Shown: in pieces, positions 1 through 6,838 of the stretch
Layout: each line of letters opens with the position of its first letter
How positions within the stretch are numbered: the stretch's first letter is position 1
Assembly (NCBI GenBank): GCA_031278135.1
Contig: JAITKY010000179.1
Coordinates: 1-14,043, forward strand
Direction of reading: 5' to 3'
DNA from: Prevotellaceae bacterium
GTDB taxonomy: Bacteria > Bacteroidota > Bacteroidia > Bacteroidales > UBA932
Length of the DNA: 14,043 nucleotides
Program-made: the position numbers and the translations under genes
The notes under the pieces: model-generated
What the model was told of the DNA's origin: nothing
What the model saw: only the letters and a program-made list of their open reading frames with translations
Database searches by the model: none

Positions 1-75
1 AATAGTGTTAGACATTTCGAATCTCTTTATGAGTTTTATTAAGTCGTTATATTTTATTTATTTCGTGTCCCTAAT

Positions 76-120
76 AAAAAATTCCGCCGGAGATTGAAAA
101 TAATTCATCTTCGGCGGAAT
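76..120 (-). terminator. Intrinsic terminator after the GH106 gene
   Basis: A 9-bp perfect GC-rich stem pairs ATTCCGCCG (81-89) with CGGCGGAAT (112-120). The intervening bases can partly extend the stem (AGAT/ATCT and TGAA/TTCA stretches). Read on the minus strand, the stem is followed directly by a run of six T (81-76), then A and TT. It begins about 25 bases past the rhamnosidase stop codon, where the last terminator of a leftward lysS-DUF1015-GH106 unit would be expected. Positions 1-75 further left are AT-rich and show no gene I can support. Confidence 0.85.
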
Positions 121-145
121 CCAGTCATTCTTAGATTTTTAATCC

Positions 146-3100
146 TTATTTTTTAATTACCGAAACAGGTCCCAGCAATCCGGACGATTGCAGGCGAGTG
201 TTTACGTCAGTCAATTTATCGGTGTAGACAATTCTGTTTTCTGGTGGGAGGCGCAGGTCGCCGATTATACGGTTCACCCATGTATTGACCACTTCGATTT
301 CTACGGAATTGTCGCCGTTTTTCAGTTGCGATGTTACATCGACACGATAGGGCGTTGTCCATACGCCGCCGACATATTTACCATTGATTTTCACCTTAGC
401 CATTACGCTGACTTTTCCGAGATCGAGATACAGCGTTTTGCCGGCGGGTTTTTCGGCGAGGGTGCATTTGGTTTTATAGACCGCTGTTCCCGAATAATAG
501 CGGATTTGTTCGTTTTCGTGTTTCGACCAGTCACACAGTTTGTCGAAGACCACAGTTTCGGTAGGACCACGTTTAACTGCATCCGATTCGAAAGTCACTT
601 CCCACGGCGAATTTATTTCGACAACAGTTTCCATTTCGGGGAAATTAACATTGTGCAGCATCGGAGAGCTCATCGAACTGCCTTTCTTTCGGAAAACGAT
701 GAAAACACTTTCGAGCGATTCCAGCTTTACCGGCACGATTGTTGTTTCGTCGGTTTGTTCGAACGCCGGCAAAGGACGAATTGTTCCCGTCACGGCGTCC
801 CAGAGTTCGGGTTGCATATCTTTAATCCTGAAATCGATAGACGTTTTCACCTGTTGTTCGCTCTGGTTGGTGATGAAGTAAATATCTTTACCATCGAACG
901 TACGATGATTGTACAGCAAAGGAGTTTTGGGGTCGATACGGCAGTCGGGAACTATTCTCAACAAATCGAGAACTTCCTGCATATTCATACCGGTCAATAT
1001 CGTTCCTTTCCCGTAGCTGCGCTGTTTTACGGACAAGTCGCCCCACATCTTTTTTGCTAACGAATTAACTAATTCGTCGGCTTCGGGATAACCTTTCATA
1101 CTTGGTGAACGGCTTGGCGGAGGTCCCAATATAACAGCGCCTTCGGAGACCAGCTGTTCGATTTTCTGCAACACTTCGGGACGCATCGTTTCAAGTTTCG
1201 GCAACACCAACACACGGTACGAAGTCCCGTGAGGCAGAATCAGTTTTCCATCTTTCACCGACAAATCACGCACAATCACTTCAGCGTTGATATAATCGAA
1301 ACTGTAGCCCTGCGGTATTTCGGGATTGCGTATTCCGGTCATTTTTGGAGCATCTTCGCCGATAAAATACGCCACATCAGCAACATTCAGTCCCTGTTGA
1401 AGCATGAAATTACACCGTCTAAGATATAGAGTAAACAAATCGATATGTTTGAACCACGTGTTTTTACGGTTAAATTCATTTCCGAACCATTCGTCGATTC
1501 CCGGATAACGGTCTTCGTAAGCCTGTTGGATGTAGACGTGCAACAAAGTATTGTTGATTCCTTCGGTAAACGACCAGTCGCCACGACGTTTTATGATAGC
1601 GGGATAACGGACGTATGCACCTCCTCCGCAAGTGAACGATTCCGCCGAAACCCTTGTTTTTCCGTAAATATGTGCGCACGACGAGGCTGCACGGTTTTCG
1701 ATGTCGCCCAGATTGCCTTCGCTCCAAAATTCGCCGCCAACTTCGTCGGATTGACCGCCATATTGCAAAAATTCGCCGGGGAATCCCCAGTGTCCGTAAT
1801 TTTCGAGCCATGTTCCAAGACCGTGTTTATGACAGATTTCCCTTAATCCGCCGACATAATCGTAAGCAACCTTATCGGCAACCATTCGACGAACATCCCA
1901 CAGAAAACGGTCCGACAAATCGGGACTGCCGATGATATGTCCGTTGAAAACAGGCAGATAAGGCAGCGCATCGTAACCGTAACGTTCTTTAAAATCTTCG
2001 AAAAAACCATCGGTAAAATTCTGACCGCCTGTTTCGTAACTGTCCTGAACTGCAAGTTTCCATGTTTTACGGTCTTTAGCCGGTACACGTTCGATAATTT
2101 TCCCAAGAAAAGCATCGAAATGTGCGGCGACATGTTCTTTACTCATTTTATCGACTTCAAGACCTGTGCCTTCCACCGATGCGGGAGAGTTTGTTACACC
2201 TGTCGAACGCATTCCTGTTCGCAGAATTATCCATTCGCCTTCGGGAACATCCCATGTAAGTGTTCCGTCGGCAGCCATATATTTCGAAATATCGAGTGTC
2301 TGTTCGGGTTTAGCAATCGACGATGCTTCGGGTTGAATTTCCGGCTGTTTATCCCAAAGATAATCGTGCCAGTAGGGAAGCGGCGACTGAAACATTTTTG
2401 CCAGCGTTTTTTCGGGATAACGTTCCATAACCGGTGTAGCAGACAGGATTATGTTGCTTAAACGAACGCCGTCCGTATTGTTGAAAACAATGCGGTATTC
2501 CGAAGACGTAACATCGGGAAACGTAACCACAATCGGCGCATAGGGTTTGAATCCCACGTTGAGATTTGCGTTTGTACGGTTGATAACGAACCGTTTAACG
2601 GATTTAAATTCTGTTCCGGTTTTTGCCTGCAACTCGGCTTCGGCGTAAGAATAATCGGAAACCTGAAGTTCGAGACTGCGAGCCGTGTACGTTTTCGGCA
2701 ATATAAGCCCGATATACGATTCTCCTGTCGGAATAACGTATTTTTCAAAAACTTCCGGCGATTTAGCTGCCAAAATTTTACTGTCGGAAAATGTTACTCG
2801 TGCGTTTGGAGTGTCGAACAGATTTTGTTTGTAATCGCCTGCGACAGGGAAAGCGATGACTTTCACATCCTGAAAATCGTCGGACGTTTTTGACAGTTTC
2901 TGTTCCAGTTTGACAGGACCTTTCACGCGCAGTTCCGACGCATCCAAATAGCGCATCGACTGTTCGGGTGTTATCCACGGTCCTCCCGACTGACTCCAGC
3001 CCGGCGAATTAAATATCCCGAGTTCGATACCGAGTTCGGTAGCGGTTTTCAAGGCAGTATGCATGACATCCCACCATTCGTCGCTGAGAATCTTCACCTT

Positions 3101-3355
3101 GCCTGTAGGATACGATTGTTGCCCGATGTTGCCGATAAAAGCCCGCGTAATGCCGGCTTCTTTCATTGATTGCAAGTCTTTTACGACTGCTTCTTTCGAG
3201 ATATTGTCGTTAATCCAGTACCAATAGACACCGATACGTACACTGTCGGGTGGAGAAACAAACCCTTTCTCGATTGTCGAAAATTTGTCCGAACAGCCGG
3301 ACATCAAAATTGCTGATAATGCAATACTTGTAATAATTGTGTCAAAAAATTTCAT
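146..3355 (-). CDS. GH106-family alpha-L-rhamnosidase-like lipoprotein
   Basis: The 1069-residue product matches family GH106, inverting alpha-L-rhamnosidases that remove rhamnose from pectic glycans such as rhamnogalacturonans, glycosides or other polysaccharides. Residues 1-20 are a lipoprotein signal with a lipobox ending LMSG-C21, so the mature protein should be lipid-anchored in the envelope. The catalytic part starts near residue 35 with family-typical phrases: YWYWINDNISKE (44-55), NSPGWSQSGGPWI (116-128), DSYETGGQNFTDGF (438-451), SAESFTCGG (570-578), WFGNEFNRKNTW (623-634) and LPHGTSYRVLVLP (707-719). Glu441 and Glu572 sit where I recall the acid and base of the Bacteroides enzyme BT0986, with nearly the same spacing of about 130 residues. 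Residues about 911-1069 form a galactose-binding-like beta-sandwich (SPWEVTF, YYSGTAVY, LYLDLG, NGKYVGGVW, PYRVDVT). Length is normal and the frame is intact. The start ATG at 3355 is the one that gives the signal peptide. No SusC/SusD, regulator or other glycosidase lies beside it; upstream are DUF1015 and lysS. The exact substrate cannot be read from sequence. Confidence 0.92.
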   Translation of the reverse strand: MKFFDTIITSIALSAILMSGCSDKFSTIEKGFVSPPDSVRIGVYWYWINDNISKEAVVKDLQSMKEAGITRAFIGNIGQQSYPTGKVKILSDEWWDVMHTALKTATELGIELGIFNSPGWSQSGGPWITPEQSMRYLDASELRVKGPVKLEQKLSKTSDDFQDVKVIAFPVAGDYKQNLFDTPNARVTFSDSKILAAKSPEVFEKYVIPTGESYIGLILPKTYTARSLELQVSDYSYAEAELQAKTGTEFKSVKRFVINRTNANLNVGFKPYAPIVVTFPDVTSSEYRIVFNNTDGVRLSNIILSATPVMERYPEKTLAKMFQSPLPYWHDYLWDKQPEIQPEASSIAKPEQTLDISKYMAADGTLTWDVPEGEWIILRTGMRSTGVTNSPASVEGTGLEVDKMSKEHVAAHFDAFLGKIIERVPAKDRKTWKLAVQDSYETGGQNFTDGFFEDFKERYGYDALPYLPVFNGHIIGSPDLSDRFLWDVRRMVADKVAYDYVGGLREICHKHGLGTWLENYGHWGFPGEFLQYGGQSDEVGGEFWSEGNLGDIENRAASSCAHIYGKTRVSAESFTCGGGAYVRYPAIIKRRGDWSFTEGINNTLLHVYIQQAYEDRYPGIDEWFGNEFNRKNTWFKHIDLFTLYLRRCNFMLQQGLNVADVAYFIGEDAPKMTGIRNPEIPQGYSFDYINAEVIVRDLSVKDGKLILPHGTSYRVLVLPKLETMRPEVLQKIEQLVSEGAVILGPPPSRSPSMKGYPEADELVNSLAKKMWGDLSVKQRSYGKGTILTGMNMQEVLDLLRIVPDCRIDPKTPLLYNHRTFDGKDIYFITNQSEQQVKTSIDFRIKDMQPELWDAVTGTIRPLPAFEQTDETTIVPVKLESLESVFIVFRKKGSSMSSPMLHNVNFPEMETVVEINSPWEVTFESDAVKRGPTETVVFDKLCDWSKHENEQIRYYSGTAVYKTKCTLAEKPAGKTLYLDLGKVSVMAKVKINGKYVGGVWTTPYRVDVTSQLKNGDNSVEIEVVNTWVNRIIGDLRLPPENRIVYTDKLTDVNTRLQSSGLLGPVSVIKK

Positions 3356-3417
3356 ACCACATAGTTTTAATTAATATCTTATACTTTTAATTTAAATTAT
3401 TATCCAGTTATTCGGTT

Positions 3418-4665
3418 TTAACTGTCCAATATATGTATCGACAGTCCTGAACGAAGTTTAGGTTCGAACCATGTTGTTTTTGGAGGCATTATTTCTCCTG
3501 CGTCGGCAATGTTGATTAACTGCCGCATACTCACAGGATACAGAGCGAAAGCCGCCGCCATTTCTCCGGAATCGACTCTTTTGCTCAAAACCTCAAGTCC
3601 CCTGATACCGCCGACAAAATCTATTCTTTTCGACGTACGCAAATCTTTTATGTCCAGAATTTTGTCTAACACCAAACTGGATAAAACGGTAACATCCAAT
3701 CCGCCGACAGGATTGGAATCGTCGTATGTACCTTCCTTTGCCGTTAAGGAATACCATGCGCCGCCGATATACATCGAAAAATTGTGCAGAAACGCAGGTT
3801 TATAAGGCGTTGAGGCGTTTTTCTTTTCGACGATGAAATTCTCTTTCAGTTTGTCGATAAACTGTTCGGCGGTCAATCCGTTAAGGTCTTTGACGAGCCT
3901 GTTGTAATCGATTATTTTCAAGTGACTTTCGGGGAAAATAACAGCCATAAACCAATTGTATTCTTCATTTCCGGTGTGATTTGGATTTTGCAGACGACGT
4001 AATTTGGCGACAGCGGCGGCAGCGGCTGTACGGTGGTGTCCGTCTGCTATATACAGGGCAGCGACATTTTCGAATATTCCGGTGATTCGCTCGATATGTT
4101 CCGGATTATCGACAACCCAGAGTTGATGACGAAATCCGTCGGAAGTAGTGAAATCGTATTCGGCGCTTTGGGTTTCGACAATCGACGACACAAGCGCATT
4201 CATTTCGTCCACATCGGGATACGAGAGAAATACAGGTTCGATATTAGCGTTTTGCACATCGACATGCCGTATTCGGTCGTCTTCCTTGTCTTTTCTTGTC
4301 AATTCGTGCTTTTTGATTTTTCCGGCTTCGTAATCTTCAGCATTAGTGCATGCTGTAAGTCCATATTGAGTTCTGCCGTCCATAGTTTGCGCGTAGATGT
4401 AATATTTTTCAGTATCATCCTGCACTAACCAGCCGTTTTCGACCCATTTACGAAAACATTCTTGGCCTTTTGCATACACTTCACCGGAATATTCGTTTGC
4501 TAACGGGTCAAAATTGATTTCCGGTTTTGTAATGTGTAACAGCGATTTTTCACTTGCTTCAGCCTTTGCTTCGGCGGAATTAAGGACGTCGTAAGGACGA
4601 GCCGCAATCTCCTCGACATATTCTTTCGGAGGACGAACGGCTTTAAATGGTTTTAATCTTATCAT
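3418..4665 (-). CDS. DUF1015 family protein (COG4198), function unknown
   Basis: This 415-residue soluble protein belongs to the DUF1015 family, widespread in bacteria and without an established biochemical role. Recognisable family landmarks in order are: N-terminal IRLKPFKAVRPP (2-13), AARPYDVLNS (21-30), the charged KHELTRKDKEDDRIRH (119-134), ADGHHRTAAA (207-216), which is the best candidate active or ligand-binding site, FVGG.RGLEVL (350-360) and the C-terminal MPPKTTWFEPKLRSGL (393-408). There is no signal peptide or membrane segment, so it should be cytoplasmic. Length is usual and the reading frame intact. It starts 29 bases after lysS ends, with no terminator between, so it is probably transcribed from the lysS promoter. 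In other Bacteroidales I recall relatives beside serine biosynthesis genes (serC/serA); no such genes are seen here. Family assignment is confident; the function is not known. Confidence 0.93.
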   Translation of the reverse strand: MIRLKPFKAVRPPKEYVEEIAARPYDVLNSAEAKAEASEKSLLHITKPEINFDPLANEYSGEVYAKGQECFRKWVENGWLVQDDTEKYYIYAQTMDGRTQYGLTACTNAEDYEAGKIKKHELTRKDKEDDRIRHVDVQNANIEPVFLSYPDVDEMNALVSSIVETQSAEYDFTTSDGFRHQLWVVDNPEHIERITGIFENVAALYIADGHHRTAAAAAVAKLRRLQNPNHTGNEEYNWFMAVIFPESHLKIIDYNRLVKDLNGLTAEQFIDKLKENFIVEKKNASTPYKPAFLHNFSMYIGGAWYSLTAKEGTYDDSNPVGGLDVTVLSSLVLDKILDIKDLRTSKRIDFVGGIRGLEVLSKRVDSGEMAAAFALYPVSMRQLINIADAGEIMPPKTTWFEPKLRSGLSIHILDS

Positions 4666-4694
4666 AATCTATCTATATTTATTCAAACTGTTGA

Positions 4695-6431
4695 TTATTG
4701 ATTATTAACTGCTTTTGTGACCCATTCTTTCACTTGGTCGGGCGAAGGATTTTTCAGTCCGAGTTTTTGTTTTTTGTTGATACCGCACAAGTCGTTAAAG
4801 AGTTTTCCATGATTGATGACTGCAAGGGATTTAACGGTTGTGAATCCTGCTTTTTGGATTGCGACGACCCATTCTGCTGGTATACCGATTGCTTCGTAAG
4901 CTGCCGTTTCGTCGGTTGCGACCTTTTTTTCGGGACGCATTTGCGGGAAAAACAGCACATCCTGAATCGACGCCGTTTCCGTCATCATCATCACCAAACG
5001 GTCGATTCCGATGCCCATGCCCGACGTTGGCGGCATGCCGTATTCGAGCGCACGGACGAAATCCATGTCGATAAACATTGCTTCGTCGTCGCCTTTCTCC
5101 TTCATTTTCACCTGATCTTTGAAACGTTCGAGTTGATCGACCGGGTCGTTGAGTTCCGAATAGGCGTTGCATATTTCTTTTCCGCCGACGAAAAGTTCGA
5201 AACGTTCGGTCAAAGCAGGATTATCGCGATGTTTCTTGGTCAGAGGCGACAATTCCACCGGATAATCAATAATAAAAGTCGGTTGAATCAGATGATGTTC
5301 GCATTTTTCGCCGAATATGGCATCTATCAGTTTTCCTTTGCCCATCGTGCTGTCGATTTCGATATTCAATTCTTTGCAAGTATTTTGCAATTGGGTCTCG
5401 TCCATATCCGAAATATCGACTCCCGCATATTCCCCGATTGCTTCCAACATCGGCAAACGGCGGTAAGGTCCTTTAAATTCCACTTCGTTATCGCCGATTT
5501 TCACACGGGTACAGCCATTTACTTCGGTCGAAATCTTTTCGAAAAGTTGTTCGGTGAAATTCATCATCCATCGATAGTCTTTGTATGCTACGTAGATTTC
5601 GAGACAGGTAAATTCCGGATTATGAGTACGGTCCATTCCTTCATTACGGAAATTGCGCGAAAACTCATACACGCCCGTAAATCCTCCGACTATCAGCCGT
5701 TTGAGATACAGTTCGTTTGCAATGCGAAGATATAACGGCATATCCAAAGCATTATGATGCGTGATGAACGGACGTGCGGTCGCTCCTCCTGGAATCGACT
5801 GCAAAACAGGTGTATCGACTTCGAGATAATTCTTGTCGTTGAAAAATTGCCGCATAGCGTTCACTATCTTTGTTCGTTTGATAAAAACATCTTTTACATG
5901 AGGATTGACAATCAAATCGACATATCGCATCCGGTATCGCTGTTCGGGGTCGGTGAAAGCGTCGAACACCCGTCCTTCCTTTTCTTTGACAATCGGTAAA
6001 ACTCTCAACGATTTGCTCAGAACTGTCAATTTTTTTGTATGAATCGACAATTCGCCCATCTGCGTTATAAAAGCATAACCTTCAACGCCCACAATGTCGC
6101 CTATATCCAAAAGTTTTTTGAAAACGGTATTATACATCGTTTTATCATCGTTTGGACAGATGTCGTCACGTTTAACATACACCTGAATCCGTCCTTTTTC
6201 GTCCTGTAACTCGAAAAACGAAGCACTGCCCATAACGCGTCTTGCCATGATACGTCCGGCAATGCTAATGTCTTTAAAATTACCCTTTTCGGGGTCAAAT
6301 TCGGAGGATATTTCTTCCGTCGTGCAATTCACTTCAAACTCCTGTGCCGGATATGCCGGAATACCGAGTTTCTCCAATTCAATCAACGAGTTGCGCCTGA
6401 AAATTTCCTGTTCGCTAAAATCTTGATACAT
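4695..6431 (-). CDS. lysS: Lysine--tRNA ligase, class II (LysRS)
   Basis: Cytoplasmic enzyme that attaches lysine to tRNA-Lys with ATP. The 578-residue product shows an N-terminal OB-fold anticodon-binding domain (about 55-145: [23 protein letters not shown]) and a class II catalytic core. Motif 1 lies at about 195-222 ([16 protein letters not shown], then PGGATARPF), motif 2 at 257-280 ([18 protein letters not shown]) and motif 3 at 466-484 ([19 protein letters not shown]). LysRS-specific phrases are [10 protein letters not shown] (391-400) and [15 protein letters not shown] (416-430). After the usual end near residue 500 there is a tail of about 75 residues (503-578) with a helix-hairpin-helix-like look ([15 protein letters not shown]); I associate such a tail with Bacteroidetes LysRS. 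All key motifs are intact. The ATG at 6431 lies 28 bases after a perfect -7 promoter element. It is the first gene of a likely unit with DUF1015 and GH106. Confidence 0.98.
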   Translation of the reverse strand: MYQDFSEQEIFRRNSLIELEKLGIPAYPAQEFEVNCTTEEISSEFDPEKGNFKDISIAGRIMARRVMGSASFFELQDEKGRIQVYVKRDDICPNDDKTMYNTVFKKLLDIGDIVGVEGYAFITQMGELSIHTKKLTVLSKSLRVLPIVKEKEGRVFDAFTDPEQRYRMRYVDLIVNPHVKDVFIKRTKIVNAMRQFFNDKNYLEVDTPVLQSIPGGATARPFITHHNALDMPLYLRIANELYLKRLIVGGFTGVYEFSRNFRNEGMDRTHNPEFTCLEIYVAYKDYRWMMNFTEQLFEKISTEVNGCTRVKIGDNEVEFKGPYRRLPMLEAIGEYAGVDISDMDETQLQNTCKELNIEIDSTMGKGKLIDAIFGEKCEHHLIQPTFIIDYPVELSPLTKKHRDNPALTERFELFVGGKEICNAYSELNDPVDQLERFKDQVKMKEKGDDEAMFIDMDFVRALEYGMPPTSGMGIGIDRLVMMMTETASIQDVLFFPQMRPEKKVATDETAAYEAIGIPAEWVVAIQKAGFTTVKSLAVINHGKLFNDLCGINKKQKLGLKNPSPDQVKEWVTKAVNNQ

Positions 6432-6458
6432 GTCTTTTTCTTATTATAAAAACCGGCG

Positions 6459-6466
6459 CAAAGATA
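6459..6466 (-). promoter_or_regulatory. Bacteroidetes-type -7 promoter element for lysS
   Basis: On the minus strand these bases read TATCTTTG, an exact match to the Bacteroidetes sigma-A -7 consensus TAnnTTTG. The surrounding word GGCGCAAAGATAC on the plus strand is one often seen before genes of this phylum. It lies 28 bases upstream of the lysS start codon, giving a short leader. A clear TTG at the -33 position is not visible; the upstream stretch is A-rich. The same pattern is absent from the gaps before DUF1015 and GH106, which supports co-transcription from here. Confidence 0.75.
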
Positions 6467-6495
6467 CAAAATATATTGTATTTGTTTTTTGTTGA

Positions 6496-6737
6496 GGGGA
6501 GCGGGGTGTACGACAAAATTCCCTTTTCCCAGATTTGTGTAAATCTGTGGATCATATCCTCTTTTTATCCACAGATGTCCACAGATGTTCACAGATTTGA
6601 TTCATCTGTGTGAATCTGTGTGAATCTGTGTGAATCTGTGGATCCTTTTATTCACAGATTTCGGACTTCTGTGTGTTAATCTATGGATAAAAAGGGAATT
6701 TTGTCGTACACCTGGGGGAGCGGGTGTACGACAAAAT
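6496..6737. repeat. Composite inverted/direct intergenic repeat element
   Basis: A perfect 23-bp inverted repeat (6505-6527 and 6690-6712, core TGTACGACAAAATTCCC) encloses about 160 bases built from permutations of one short word. The inside holds TCTGTGTGAA in tandem (6605-6614, 6615-6624, 6625-6634, then a partial copy). It also holds the opposite-strand series ACAGATGTCC, ACAGATGTTC, ACAGATTTGA (6571-6600), and ATCTGTGGAT (6543-6552, 6634-6643) pairing with ATCCACAGAT (6567-6576). The left outer end (6496-6519, GGGGAGCGGGGTGTACGAC and the AAAAT after it) recurs as a direct repeat, with one G fewer, at 6715-6737, so the palindrome is bracketed by near-identical 23-24-base copies. No transposase or convincing coding sequence lies inside. 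Repeats of the 'CACAGATT..ACACAGAT' type are scattered through many genomes, so a non-autonomous, REP-like or MITE-like element is the likeliest reading. Confidence 0.85.
6605..6640. repeat. Tandem 10-bp repeat TCTGTGTGAA, about 3.6 copies
   Basis: Three perfect head-to-tail copies of TCTGTGTGAA are followed by a partial fourth that turns into TCTGTGGATC. The tract is the right half of the core of the larger inverted-repeat element. The matching left half carries three 10-base units in opposite orientation (6571-6600), so the two halves can form a slipped hairpin. Copy number here is likely to vary between strains by slippage. Confidence 0.85.
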
Positions 6738-6764
6738 GTCGTTTTTAAGCGCTTTGGTTTTCCG

Positions 6765-6802
6765 AGAGCCTCGCAGGGTTCCGGAGAACCGCACGAGACT
6801 CT
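6765..6802 (-). terminator. Strong hairpin 3' of the giant surface-protein gene, possible terminator
   Basis: AGAGCCTCG (6765-6773) pairs with CGAGACTCT (6794-6802) with a single mismatch. After a 3x3 internal loop, GGTTC (6777-6781) pairs with GAACC (6786-6790) around a CGGA tetraloop. It starts 37 bases beyond the stop codon of the 2159-residue gene, a sensible place for transcription to end. On the minus strand it is followed by an A-rich stretch rather than a clear T-run, so it is not a textbook intrinsic terminator. It could instead stabilise the mRNA 3' end or belong to the neighbouring repeat element. Confidence 0.45.
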
Positions 6803-6838
6803 TTCAAGTACAAAATGTCAGGTTTTGGAGGTGGGGGG

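Noticed and set aside
188..1060. 290-codon open frame on the plus strand
   Set aside because: Antisense to the 3' part of the GH106 gene; composition is odd and no motif is visible.
3356..3417. Possible separate promoter or terminator between DUF1015 and GH106
   Set aside because: Only AT-rich sequence and trivial palindromes (TTAATTAA, AATTTAAATT) are present; no TAnnTTTG element and no GC stem with a T-run.
4691..4706. Short TGATTAT tandem repeat between lysS and DUF1015
   Set aside because: Two units of an AT-rich 7-mer at the stop codon; expected by chance and not a terminator.
4698..5735. 345-codon open frame on the plus strand
   Set aside because: It lies wholly antisense to lysS, whose motifs are unmistakable. 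The translation is rich in Phe, Cys and His with no recognisable domain, typical of a shadow frame.
6571..6640. CRISPR-like array
   Set aside because: The 10-base units are contiguous with no spacers and switch orientation halfway, so this is a tandem/inverted repeat, not a CRISPR.
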